A stretch of DNA of 64,000 nucleotides. Origin: Chrysoporthe austroafricana. Its lineage: Eukaryota > Ascomycota > Sordariomycetes > Diaporthales > Cryphonectriaceae. Every line of letters starts with the position of its first letter. Within the stretch, counting starts at the first letter, position 1. Positions 34,610-46,180 of this stretch are shown one piece after another. Below the pieces are notes generated by a model, which saw only the letters and a program-made list of their open reading frames with translations, did not search any database and was not told the DNA's origin. The position numbers were made by a program, and so were the translations under genes. The DNA is taken from positions 2,040,383-2,104,382 of the forward strand of contig JYIP02000004.1 in assembly GCA_001051155.2 (NCBI GenBank), written 5' to 3'.

Positions 34610-35834
34610 AACCACCATGCGCCAGCTCATCAGGGTTTCTGTCACGCGCCCGGCTTCCTACACCCCGGCTGACTGCCTACAGGGTTAGCTCATGAAATAC
34701 CATGAGAAGGCTTCTGTGTCTAGCATGATCATGAACCACTCTGTCTCTATTCTGGCACCTACGACTGCTTCACCTGTTTACCCCCCCCCCCCCGAAGGCA
34801 AAGTCGTGAAGAGGCTTCAGGGCCTGTAGTGACATAGACGGCCAAATCATTGAATGTCAAAAGAGTGCAAGCTCTCACGGAGCAGACAGCATCAAGATGC
34901 CCCTCTAGTGTGTCATTGGTGACAGCCATAACAAAGAGAAATCAAGTCTCCAGTGGAATGTACATGGCTTAGTCATGAAGGCACAAAAAACTAGTGGCCG
35001 TCGTCATCGAGTACGGACGTACTTCGTAGTGTGGCACGGCTAGGCTTCCAGCTGCTTTGTGCCTGCCAGCGGAGATGAATGGCACCCGAGAGTGACGAGG
35101 CGGCACCGTTGTGCAGTGACCAGGCTGCCTGGTGAGCCTGGCCTACTGCCGCAGTGCCCCCTACGACGCCACGAACGCCTACTGGGGCTACCATAGTACC
35201 ACCCGGTGGGCCTGGCCTCATCTTTTTTTACCTGGCCCCATTTTTCTGGCACTTGACTCCGATCCTTTTTCCTCTCTCCTCTTTCAATGCCAGTCTTCGA
35301 AACCCACCACAACCAACTCAACCCACAACTCTCCCACCTGTGCTGGAAACCTTTTCCATCGAAGATCACCTATACTCTGCCAAACGCACACAGTCAAGGT
35401 TGTTCACCGAGATCTACTCGTGTCACCGTGGCTCCCTCACGACTGTGAAAACTGCGACGCATCCCTCCCACTCAACACCTCAGACCAGCCCCGCCGCATC
35501 CGAAGCGACTTCGCCAAAAAAAAAAAAGTCCATCGTCAACCTCGTGAACAACCCCTTTACAATCCATCAAGGCTTGCTCCCAGAGACTGTCGACTGCAAC
35601 AGCAACGATTCTACATCGGGCCTGTTGTCTCTTGATCTTTCTGAAAGACCAACCCACCACGATTCGATACAGGACACAGAAGTTGTTTATGTATCAGTAC
35701 GACAAAATTCCTGTCCACCGACACTCCGACCCTCCCCTCCAGCTACAGCTCTTTCGTAATCCACGAAAGCCTTGTAGCCCCAACCTCAGTCCAGACGGTT
35801 GAAGCACAGATATCGTCAAGCACTCGACGCTTTC

Positions 35835-35900
35835 ATGCCTGCCCATCAGCCTAACGAAAAGGTCCCCCTCATGTTGAACTTCAGTACAGTCCAGCATTAA
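35835..35900 (+). promoter_or_regulatory. Upstream ORF 1 in the eIF5 leader
   Basis: An ATG with poor context (T at -3) opens a 21-codon ORF closed by TAA, about 250 nt before the eIF5 ATG. Upstream ORFs with weak starts are known in eIF5 mRNAs and mediate autoregulation through start-codon stringency. Here its presence in the mature mRNA is assumed, since the transcription start is unknown. Confidence 0.4.
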
Positions 35901-35948
35901 CCACCCGGCTTGTCCTGCCTCTTTCCACGTCCTCGTCCCCCAGAATCC

Positions 35949-35978
35949 ATGTCCAGTCACCTCCTTCAAGTCCAGTAA
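35949..35978 (+). promoter_or_regulatory. Upstream ORF 2 in the eIF5 leader
   Basis: A second poor-context ATG (T at -3, T at +4) opens a 9-codon ORF ending in TAA, 105 nt before the eIF5 ATG. It lies so close to the main start that it is very likely within the transcript. It would be bypassed when start selection is stringent and used when eIF5 is abundant; this is inference from the known eIF5 control mechanism. Confidence 0.45.
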
Positions 35979-36083
35979 CTTGCACCACGCCACATCTCCA
36001 TCGCCTCAGCCTCAGCACAGAGTCCTCGTCCACAGACCGAAACCGACAGCCTCAGACACCGGCCTACCAACAAATCTGCAAAA

Positions 36084-37454
36084 ATGGCTGCTCTCATCAA
36101 TGTTCGTCGCGATGTTAGCGACAGCTTCTATCGTTACAAGATGGAGCGCCTTCAGACCAAGGTCGAAGGCAAGGGCAATGGTATCAAGACTGTCGTCGTC
36201 AACCTGACCAGCGTCGCTCAGTCGCTTGATCGCCCTGGTGCCTATCTGATCAAGTTCTTCGGCTTCGAGCTTGGGGCCCAGACCAACATCGACCCCAAGG
36301 ATGACCGTTGGATCATCAACGGTGCTCACGAGTCGGCCAAGCTTCAGGACCTCCTCGACATCTTCATCAAGAAGTTCGTCCTCTGCCAGAAGTGCAAGAA
36401 TCCCGAGACCAAGGTCGAGATCAAGGATGGCATCATCGAGCTCGACTGCAAGGCCTGCGGCGTTCACTCCTCCGTGGACTTGCGCCACAAGCTTAGTGGT
36501 TTCATCATCAAGAACCAGGCGACGTCCAAGAAGGGCAAGAAGGACAAGGCTGAGCGCAAGGCCGCCCGTAAGGCCAAGCAGAACGGCCAGGCCAACGGCA
36601 AAGGCAGCGACGACGAGGACAAGTCCGACCACTCCGCTGACAAGGACAATGGTGACAGTGGCAGTGCCAACGGGGATGCCAACGGTGACATCGCTAGCGA
36701 CGATGATGCTCTTACTCGCAAGATCAAGACCGAGGCTCAGGAGATCAAGAGTGCCGATGTCGAGGTAAAGGACGACGACTGGGCCGTCGACATGAGCGAG
36801 GAGGCTGTCAAGGCCCGCCAGCAGAATCTCCCCGGCGAGTTCAAGCAGAAGCTTGTCATCAACGGAGACGACGAGGACGAAGATGGCGAGGGTGGTGGCA
36901 ACACCGTCTATGACCAATTGGGCGACTGGATCCAAGAGCAGACCGAAGAGAAAGGAGGCGTCGACAAGGTCGATGGTGTTGAGATTTACGTCAAGGCCAA
37001 GGAGCTTGGCATTGAGACCAAGCACCGCACCGTCCAGGTGCTTGTCCTGACCCTCTTTGACGAGAACATCATTGCTCAGATCCCCAAGCGTGCCGCTTTG
37101 CTCTCCAGGGTACGTATATAAGCACCCATGGATTGATTAGATTCATCTTACTAACGAGACTATCAGATCATCGGCGAATCCGAGCGCCACCAGAAGGCTC
37201 TGCTCGGTGGCACCGAGCGCCTCATCGGTGACCGCATGAAGGAGACTCCAGAGTTCCTTGACAAGATCGTCAAGATTTTGATGCTCTACTACCAGCACGA
37301 CCTTGCCTCTGAGGAGGTCCTACAGAAGTGGGGCAGCAAGGCGAGCAAGAAGTACGTCGACCTGTCTACTTCTCGCAAGATCCGCAAAGCCTCTGAGCCC
37401 TTCATGAAGTGGCTGGAGGAGGCTGAGGACGACGATTCTTCCGAGGAAGAGTAA
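36084..37454 (+). CDS. TIF5: Eukaryotic translation initiation factor 5 (eIF5)
   Basis: A 437-residue GTPase-activating protein for eIF2 in the 43S pre-initiation complex. Exons are 36084-37109 and 37167-37454; the intron has a GTACGT donor and a CTAAC branch site. The N-terminal domain keeps the catalytic arginine region (DSFYRYKM, Arg17 in the arginine-finger position) and a zinc ribbon with CxxC pairs Cys101/Cys104 and Cys122/Cys125. A charged Lys- and Asp/Glu-rich linker (about 155-285) leads to a C-terminal W2/HEAT domain ending in an acidic aromatic box, [17 protein letters not shown], that binds eIF2beta and eIF3c in known homologs. The start context is ideal (A at -3, G at +4), in contrast to the upstream ORFs. 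Codon use is strongly C-ending, as in highly expressed genes. Confidence 0.97.
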
Positions 37455-38943
37455 GGCGTACTGTCCGAAGGGTCGTGTAGGCCATAGTCGGCCTTTGAGA
37501 TCTTTTGATTGACGACTTTCTTCCGCAATCCCACTGTCTACTGCTTTCGTTTGCACCGCGCTGGCCACACCCAGATTGTCTTAACCGTGGCGATGCGTAG
37601 GTGTTTGGTTCTGCTTGGCTTTTTGGGACGCAGAAAAGTCCCAGCTACGGACAGCACCTTACTGCTGTGTATTATGTTAGGTAGTCTTTCAATAAAACTC
37701 ACCGCTCGTTAACCATTACGTGGTCATTAGCATAAGGCGACCTAACCCGGGTACCGTGACACACCGTAATATCGATGACCAACACCGCCCGCGAGCCTCT
37801 TTCGAATCGAACTGGGACTCGTGAGCAACATGACTCAATCTGCTACACTTGTCTCCTTCGCGATTCGTTAAGCTCGTCCCCTTTATGTCACCGGCTGCTG
37901 AGAATAGTTCCCAGACGTGAGATAGATATGGCAGCCCGTTTAGCACGTTGCCAGGGATTTTAAAGCCCTAGTTTACGTTGAATCGATCTTGGCGGCTTTT
38001 TGGCCTTTTTTCCTTCCTTTTTTTTCTTTTTTTTTTTTACCATTCTATCTTCTCCCACCACTACACGCTCTCTTGTCCTTTGTCGCCCCCCCCCGATGGA
38101 GGTTGACTCGGGAAGACGGAGGCTCAGACGGCCGGCCGTCCTGGCTTTCGTTATCCGACTTCGTCCCGACCCTCCGACCAATGAAGGAGACAGCTAAACA
38201 CTAAAGGGCTCATATGCCTAATTGCTTGGTTGGAGGGCCCCCGGGGGGGGGGCGATACACATAGATACGTCAAGAGGGCGACATGCGAAAAGAGAGGTCT
38301 ACCACGAGTTTGCTCTTCACTTGCTAGTGTACCATATAACGAGACTAGTGCCATGTGCATGGTTGTATTTGCCACTCGGCCATTCAGCTCTAGCCCTTGA
38401 AGACTACGCACACCTCTGGCAGGGCGATGCGGTACCATCCTTCTCAATAGTACTTGGCGAATTCTAGTGTCGTGCGTTCCCCCAAACCCGAGATAACTAT
38501 CTCACCCAGGTTTCAACAGCATGAGGGAAGACGTCAAAAGATCTTGTGAAACTTCACGAGAACTGGGGGCGCCGAGAGATGTAAAGAATAAGTAGAAGAG
38601 ACACAGAGAGGATGAAACCCCCTCCACGAGAGTAAAGACTGCGGTACGAGTCTATACTTTATGTGAAGGAGCAAAGAAGAGGTATCTTCCCACACGAATT
38701 AGCTAATAGTTAGTTGGTCTACTATATGTCCAGCAGCAGTAGCTAAATATCATACTTTTCCAAGGCGAGAGGCTTGATGCGTCACGGCTTGAGCATTAGC
38801 TCAGAAACGGTGGGTCGACTACATAGATTCGTAGTCGTCAGTATTGAAAATTCCAACATACACAACTTTTACCAACCCAATGAACGCTCACTGTATATTC
38901 AAAATTCAGAACTTGAAGAAAAGACAACGTCTAAAATTTTGCA
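37455..38943. other. Intergenic region between convergent genes
   Basis: 1.5 kb between the 3' ends of eIF5 and the second SAT4-family gene. AATAAA at 37690-37695 could serve polyadenylation of eIF5. A C/T-rich run lies at 38005-38040 and a G9 tract near 38240. No gene-like frame. Confidence 0.55.
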
Positions 38944-40432
38944 TCACGCATTCGACACGGAGACCGACGTTTCCATTGTCTTTGTAATGCCATGCGGCGA
39001 CAAAATCGCTTCCTCGCTGCTGTCGTCTCTGCCACTGCGCATTGTGGTAATGTTGCTCGTCACGTTCGCCTTGTATGTTTCTTCCTTCTTGGCAAAAGTC
39101 TTGAACGAGTCGCCTTTGCGCGAGACTGACGTAAGGGCGATGCTGTCATCCTGCCTCGCATACCCGTTCCTCCCGCCCGGTGTTCGGTGGCCATAGTGGC
39201 TCGGCCCTTGTGGATAGCTCGGCTCGTTCGTGGAGCCGAGGAAACGTCGGAAGATACTGTGAGGGACAAGACTTCAGCTTCTCATGCCAGGTATCGTGTA
39301 GGGAATTATTGTAGCATGTGGGCCGAAAGAGGCGACGAGGGACGTAATAGACTTACGGACGAAGGCAAGGTAACGACGCGGCGAGGATGGCGGTATTGAC
39401 TTCGACGCTGTTCATTAAGTCAATACAAGCACGATATGCAGTCTGGAGAGGGGGGTCTTACTTCAACCAGATATACAAATCAGTAGACCACTGCCAGGCG
39501 CTTCCGAGGAAAACTCTCAGGATAGACGCGACGACGGCGCTGTTTCGTGTCAGACCGTCTTCCTTTCCGTAGCCCCAGTGTGTGGAAGCAACATACAAGA
39601 GACGGAGGCTCATAATGAAGACCAATGTTATTTTTGTTCTCCGCTTGAGTTGCAGTTTCACAATCACCCAAACGGGTAAGAGCCAGGTGAAGAAGTCGGT
39701 GATAATGTTAATAGCTGTTGGGAGAGGGTATTAGCTTTCATCTTCTAGACCTCGATAAATAGAGCAATTTGGCGTCGCATACCAGCATTCAAATTTCCGA
39801 CAATACTCAAAGTCTCGGCACTCCAGCAAGTGCCCGACACACTGCTGTCCCAGTATGATCTCGTCGGTGTACACATCAGAACGAAGGTGAGAATAGAGTA
39901 CACCAGGTACACCGCGATGAACGCAATGAATCCGACCACGAGGCGCTTCAGGAACCGGGTCTGAAGGAAGCGCCTGAGGAAAAAGCCGACCGATATCTTA
40001 ACCAGGCAAATGCCTACGACACAGAATATTCCGATCATGATTTCGCAGAATTTGAAGTCCTGCTGGTCCTTCAAAGACATCAGGTCTGCGTGTTGAGCAC
40101 CTCCTGCTTGGACGAGGCCGACAAAAAAAACGAAGCCTAGGATGGCGCAACCCTAGATCGATCACATACAGTCAGTTACGGGGACAAGATACATGGCGTG
40201 GCGTGGTGGATCTTACTAAAGCCAAGATCATTGCTGCATCATCCCATCCGAATGTTCTCAATAGGACCTGTCGAGCCCAACAGCGCATCAACACCGTCAT
40301 ACACGCCAGCGCCAGCAAGGCCCCGGTTACGCCTAGGAGCTTGTCACCATTTGGAGCGACAATAGCGGTACTGTCATCATCTTGGACTTGAAAGTCGGTG
40401 AGTGACTGCGAAGCATCCAAGCCGGGTGCCAT
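38944..40432 (-). CDS. SAT4/PTH11-like rhodopsin-fold integral membrane protein (second copy)
   Basis: A 381-residue seven-helix protein in six exons: 40432-40217, 40152-39783, 39714-39597, 39539-39462, 39407-39357 and 39256-38944, summing to 1146 nt in frame. Family features are WDDAAMIL in helix 2, KISVGFFLRRFLQTRFLKRLV in the helix 3-4 loop, CTPTRSYWD.SVSGTCW in the second extracellular loop, LLPVWVIVKLQLKRRTKI after helix 5, and VEVNTAILAASLPCLRPIFRRF in helix 7. The tail contains SYPQGPSHYGHRTPG and ends HGITKTMETSVSVSNA, the family's usual ITKT-type ending. It is clearly divergent from the copy at 59-1411 (different loops and intron positions), so this is not a recent tandem duplication. 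The ligand and role are unknown; some family members act in host or surface sensing. Confidence 0.83.
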
Positions 40433-43400
40433 ATTTCGAAGATGGAAGGGATCGGTCAACGGCAAGAACCGAGAGCATGAAATCTGAGCTTGAACTAGGA
40501 GAAGATCGACAGCAAATCTGTAAGAGAGAGGCCCAGAAATAATGGAGGCTGCTCCAGATTTCAAAGAGCGACAAGGCCAAAGTGGGCTCACAGGAGGGGC
40601 CCGTGAGATTTTTGGGTCCCATGGACTATATGAAAGTCATGGGAAGACCGACACTCGATCGGCCGAGTTGATCATCTCGTCTCTGGATATTTCTTCCAAG
40701 GGGTTGTACGTATGCCCCTGTTGATGCTCTTCCGAAACGACGCAAAGCTGTGCTGGACTTTGACTCGGAGCAGCGGGCGAAAGGGCAAACAGACCGTGGT
40801 CATTAAATCCTAAGAAATTCACTATCCGGACATAGAAGCTGGAGGACTTGAAATGGACGTGGCTTGTCTAGCAAGACCTCGATCACTAGGGCATTTTGAT
40901 GAATCTTCCCTGAGCGGAAGTGATCGGTCTGAGCTTTGCTGTCGCGTCCTCTTGAGAAGAAGATAAAGGGGGTCTAGACATTTCGGACCTATCCAGCCAC
41001 ATTTGCCCAGTACGTGACAAACCTCAGCCCCTTGCTGCATAGGGTCCTAGTCATCGGTGCGATAGGTTCAATTTCCTACTGATGGCAAAAATCTCCCTGA
41101 AACCACATCTCGACCTACAAAAACAGCCAGAGGCTGTCGAGGAAGTCAGCAGTGGGCCGCCCCACAAGCGACTAGGTAAGAATGCCTGCAGATGCCGCCC
41201 GCAGCCAGAAAAGAACATTCGACATCCTACGTGCAGCAAGATGTGCCCTGAGGATTGGCTGATGTGCCCCCCCCCGGCACTTGATCCACATTCAACGTCG
41301 TCGCAAGCGGGAGTCGATCCGGGGTGAAATACAACTAAAGTAAACAGTTCGGTTGAACTGTGGATACGACCAAAAGGGGGAAACTCGGCTGGTGATCCCC
41401 TAAGTTCCCAGTTCCCACCTCCAGGCACCCCAGCCTATATTAGTACGATCCTCGAAAGCTTAAAGTCTGGGGAACCACAGCAATACTCTGGTACCGTCAG
41501 CCCTTGTGGGTATCGATTGGATGGCCTCAGTCGAAAGATGCGATCTGGAAAAACTACCACACCGACGTCGGCTCTATAGGTCTGATATGAATTTGACTGA
41601 GGATTCTCACGGCAATATTCTATCCGCTAGATATTATCCCACAAAAAACCTCGGAAGGTGTTCTGCATCCCGGTAGACCTATGCCTGGCATGCAACGTAG
41701 CTGTAGCCCGTACTGTGTAGGTCTGCTGCATCGGCTCTCGAAATTGAGCGTTCCGACTGGTCTAGAGCGTATGAGCCGTCTGATCCTTCCGAATATCTGA
41801 TCAGACTGCCCTTGACGGACAGGGGCCGGGCGATATGCGAGCACGCACGAGGAACAATGCGTCTCGACTCTCCGCCTTTCACTGGGTGCTTCGTTCTCTC
41901 GCCCTCCCGTTCTCGAGGACCTTCGAATCTTCTCAGGGACATGCCCGCCTCCCCAGGTGACAGTTCAGAGGCTGATCGTTGAGCGACAAGCAATGCCCTA
42001 GTTATCTGTTCTGGGAAATTTACACAACATCTGGATCGCCCCAAGGTTGAATCACGCCGGGGTCCACTCGATCTCAGCTTACTTACAGAATTGTGCAACC
42101 TTCCCGGTCCGAGCACGATACTTGCTCCACTGATCTTCGAGCCTTACAGAGATTCTGTAGCAAAAATTCAAATTTTCGTCTATTTAAGGGCCATAATAAG
42201 ATCGACAAATGCTCACTGACCGATCAGCAGCTTTCACAGCCATATAATAATATGTCGTGCGCTCAAAACCTAGGCGCTTAGTAGGTTAAAGAACACCATG
42301 CGCTCGCGAATTCCGAACAGGCAACACTCACTTACAGGAAGCCTGAAGTACGTCTGTACAAAAGAGCCGATCAGACTAGCAGCCATATCGTCAAATAGCC
42401 TGGGTGTAATCGGCGAAGATCGGACCTTTGCGGTGGACACTGCCTAGGTCTCGGATTTTCAAATCGTTGTATGGCAGAGACCATGCCTGCTGCTTCTAGG
42501 TAATGCCTTTGAGGGCCGTGAAGTAGTTGAGTGTCTTCTACGTGGGAGGAGCCTCATCAGCACGGCGCACCTCATTGGGTCTTATCGCCACGCTCGCAAC
42601 GGTCTGCAGATGGTAACTGCATGTCCGCCGCTCGTCTACCGAGCCTGAACTTCTCGAACTCGGGTTCCTGTGGTACGCTCGGCGCCGACCCAAGTTCACC
42701 ACGCGTACGGCTATCGGTACGACGAAGGATGCGGGTGACCGCCTTCGCGGCAGGGTTTGAATGGTCTGAGGAGCGTTCCCACAGCCTTGCAGCCGAGTTG
42801 ATAGCTTCGGTCCATCCATCGGATGTGGAAGCAGGATCCATAGTGATATGATGTGGCCTGCAGCCAACCGACCGGCCTCAGCTGCGGTTGGTCCCCTGTC
42901 GCAGGAACTTCTCTGCAATGTCAAGGCGATCAGGCGGGCACCGGATGCTCGTGGACGCATCCCCGCCCCCTCGGTCGCAACCCATCATATATAGTCGTGA
43001 TCGCATGCCGCCTTCACCTTTAGCTAACACGACGCTTGCGTATATTATCCCGCTACCCATCGCCGTGGCCCCAGTGCGATATGCTCTTCGGTGTCACTCT
43101 GGCGATAATTTAAACCAAAGTGGGTCGAGGTCTGCGGGGAAGCATTGGGAGGGGCAGGATCCACTGGACGTCGCCGCAACGGTGGACGAATAATGTTCTC
43201 GGCCGCTAGACATAGTTCTAGACGCCTCAAACATCGGATCTTTGTTGCGCCCCTTATAAGGCTGTCAATAATGCTATTATCATGGTGGGTTTGGCGGAGG
43301 TGGGGATGCCGTCCTTCCCGCCTCCGCTGGAGATTGTAATCGAAGTCCAAGTCTGTTCCGTATAAAAAGGCTGTGGATAGGCGGAAATCTTATTTGCAGA

Positions 43401-43471
43401 ATTACACAAGCCTCTCCTTTCCTCACCCTGCCTCTTTTTCTATCCTACAACTGCTGCCAGGCCGTGTCAAC
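40433..43471. other. Large intergenic region (divergent promoters)
   Basis: 3.0 kb between the starts of the SAT4-family gene and the tyrosinase gene. It must contain both promoters; a clear TATA lies at 43361. An 89-codon frame at 42572-42841 (-) is the best ORF and shows no domain, signal or splice continuation, so it is not called. No repeat or mobile-element signature was recognised. Confidence 0.55.
43361..43367 (+). promoter_or_regulatory. TATA box of the tyrosinase gene
   Basis: TATAAAA at 43361-43367, about 105 bp upstream of the ATG at 43472, with a C/T-rich leader in between; typical spacing for a regulated fungal gene. Confidence 0.55.
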
Positions 43472-45223
43472 ATGCTTCTCCTGCCCTTGCTCCTCTCTCT
43501 CCCGTCGGCCGCCCGTGCCTGGACGCCGGCCTCGTCGGTGCTCACCGACCTCACGGTTGCTGACAGCATGCTGAACCTGTTCATCAACGCCGCTGACGGG
43601 ACGTTGAAGACGTACCTCGCGGCCCAGAATGTCTCCCAGACATGTTCACCAGAGAACGTGGCAGTGCGCAAGGACTACACCGTTCTGACGGACGCGGAGA
43701 AACTGGACTACATCAGTGCTATGAAATGCTTGATGGACGCACCAGGACTTACACCCACAGTCAGTCACCTGCTCGATATCACTGTCTGACCCTAACTGAC
43801 CTTGTGATCTCATCAGTCCGAGGCTGGAGGTGTCCGTTCACGATACGACGACTTCGTGGCCACCCACGTGAACCAGACAGAGTAAGCTCCCCAGCCGCAA
43901 TTTTGTCCCCGGAAACTATTGTTTTAGCTCTCTTCCACCGTCTACCTATCATCCAGCTTCTGCTTTTGCCACGGTGCCTATACCCTGCCCTCATTCCCTG
44001 CCCTACTCCCCACTTTCTGCCTTCAATCTCCCTCAAACAAATTCGCTTTCCTTTTTGAGGTCTTTCAGCCATGAGCTCCCCTGGGCGAAAACTAGGAAGA
44101 TGTCATCTACCGCCACAGACTCCGTGTGGCGTGGGAGTGAGGGTTCTTCGGCGGATGGATATCCGATGATCCCTTACATATTGGATTTTGATCACCAGCA
44201 CACTGAGAATGATTCATGTTGACGGGGCTGAAGTTACATTCACATCACCGGCAATTTTGTGTACTGGCATCGCATGTTCATCTGGAAGTTCGAGCAGGCT
44301 CTGCGGGACGAGTGTGGATACACGGGCTACCTCCCATATTGGAACTATCCCAAGACGTCCGAAGACCTTCTCGGCTCGCCAATGTGAGTAATGCCCGGCT
44401 TGAGGCTACCCGCCGCCATATTCTCAGCTTGAGACTAAAACGCTGTGCAGTTTCGACGGGAGTGCCACCTCGCAGAGCGGCAACGGCAACTACTTGGCAC
44501 ATAATGCGTCAGAAGGCCTTCCTTCCGGGCTTCTCGACATTCCCCCTGGCTCAGGAGGTAAGCCAGCTTTCCTCTCACTTCGCATCTCCCTCCAGTGTGG
44601 CCGTTTGCTAATGGGACATCTCTCCTGCAGGCGGCTGTATCGAGACCGGCCCCTTTGCCGGTATGATCGCCAACATCTCCGCCAACGCTCCCGTCGACCT
44701 CTACGAAAACATCACGATCGGCCCGTTCCTAAGCTACGAGCCGCGGTGTGTCCACCGCGACATCTCCAACCTCCTCGGCCAGAACTGGACCACGGACGCC
44801 CAGGTCGCCGACATCCTGCTCAACCCCGCCTACCAGGTCGGGATCGGTGAGTGGCAGACCCAGCTCCAAAACACCGGCACGGACACGGTCGGGTACTACG
44901 GGCTACACGCCTACGGCCACATGACCATCAATGGCGACCCCAGCACGGACTTCTACAACTCCCCCAACGAGCCCACCTTCTGGCTCCACCACGCCCAGGT
45001 CGACCGCCTGTTCGCTGCCTGGCAGAATCAGGTCGGGTTCATCGAGGACCGCATGTTTCAGATAAACGGGACCCGCACGATGGCCAACGATCCGCCCAGC
45101 GCCAATGCCACCATTGAGGATCCAATCGGCACGGGTTGGTTGACTGGCGAGTTCGAGGAGGGCATCGCTATCAAGAACTACGCAAGTATAATGGGTGGGC
45201 CGTTGTGCTACATCTACGAGTAG
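43472..45223 (+). CDS. Secreted-type tyrosinase (type 3 copper oxidase)
   Basis: A 400-residue short tyrosinase/polyphenol oxidase. Exons are 43472-43759, 43817-43881, 44234-44383, 44451-44557 and 44631-45223, totalling 1203 nt. A signal peptide (MLLLPLLLSLPSAARA) precedes the mature enzyme. CuA ligands are His113, His121 and His130 (ATH, IHITG, YWHRMF); CuB ligands are His296 and His300 (LHAYGH) plus the FWLHH pair at 323-324 followed by the conserved VDRLFAAWQ. Several NxS/T sites fit secretion. It would oxidise monophenols or diphenols to quinones (melanisation, phenolic detoxification). Intron 1 has a GTCAGT donor, and intron 2 is 352 nt with a GAAG acceptor giving QTDYIHITG. No long C-terminal latency domain is present, as in other short secreted fungal forms. 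Confidence 0.9.
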
Positions 45224-46180
45224 GATTAATAGTTGCAAAAGAACATATAGATATATATACCCATAAAATACTATCAGTCTAATGTGTAAGCTACCATCGG
45301 CGTACCAATTTGTATCATGTATGCTGTACAGAGTCTCATTTTAATGCAAGAATTGTAGTATAATAAGGGTCAATAAAGACCAAAGAATAAGCGGTCGTCG
45401 TCTCTACCGCGTATAGTGTTTAGTTTTCTCACTGAGTCGAGGTTACAGACTTGTCATTGCGTGTTCACCTGGTATAATATTCAACATCATGTCAAAGGTC
45501 AGCAATCCACATGTCCATATGAACAATTGGTATGTATCACGGTATCGAGATTAGGCAAGGGTCATTGAATTATATTGCGGTAATGCCATTGTCTTGGGAA
45601 AAGGTTCAGTAAATTAATGCTCAATCAAGATCATGTAGTACTTGCTCTACCTATTGTCAGTACTAGCATCAGCACAGAGAGGTATCAAGGCGCGGAAATT
45701 TTCATTCTGTTTAAGTGGATGACTATCTGAGGCTGCCGGCCTGCCACGTCAGGCAATTCTTCAAATGTACTCGTCAAAACGAACGAATGAGGCAGTGAGT
45801 CCGTCTCGCGCAGCTCTCCAACCTGACCAGGTGATATTCAACCGAATATGCAAATGGCCCTCATCAGTCAGCACCGCATCTCAAAACGCCAAAATCAGCG
45901 TAGCCTGCCTTTCCGTCGTGCAGACGTGGAGAGATCCTAATGAAGCCTTTCCCCCTCAGGAGTAAGTCATTCATGCAGTCTGTGAAAGGACTTAAAATCA
46001 ACGCTCAAGCGTCAATGGTATCCAGCTAGCAAAGCGCAAAAAGATGAACGCCATAACGTGACGCTATATGCATACCCGTACGAAGTGATCCACCATGACG
46101 CCAATAACGACCTCAGAGGCCGTCAAATCCATTTCATCTCAGATGTATCCCCACCACCAGGGCCGGCCATGACGGCGCTA
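45224..46180. other. Intergenic between convergent genes
   Basis: 957 bp, AT-rich on the left, with tyrosinase polyadenylation-like signals (AATAAAG near 45373-45390). The right part is the 3' flank of the Asn/Gly-rich protein. Nothing else is supported. Confidence 0.55.

Larger units (their letters stand above)
34610..36083. other. Intergenic region and long eIF5 leader
   Basis: 1.47 kb. A run of 13 C lies at 34781-34793 and an A11 tract near 35517-35527. The right half is C- and T-rich like a fungal 5' leader. Open frames here of up to 201 codons (35154-35759) have no ATG and are treated as chance. Two short ATG-initiated upstream ORFs near the eIF5 start are listed separately. Confidence 0.55.

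Noticed and set aside
35154..35759. 201-codon open frame upstream of eIF5
   Set aside because: Contains no ATG (opens with GTG), is Pro/Ser/Thr-rich as expected of a C-rich leader, and has no domain.
36012..37025. 337-codon open frame on the minus strand
   Set aside because: Fully antisense to eIF5; it arises from the C-ending codon bias of that gene and has a repetitive Leu/Val composition with no domain.
38944..39256. Apparent frameshift in the tail of the second SAT4-family gene
   Set aside because: On re-reading the bases around 39215-39230 the frame is continuous through GHRTPG to the ITKT ending; the break was a reading error on my part.
42572..42841. 89-codon ORF on the minus strand in the 3-kb intergenic region
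   Set aside because: No domain, signal peptide or splice continuation; the opposite strand is equally open.
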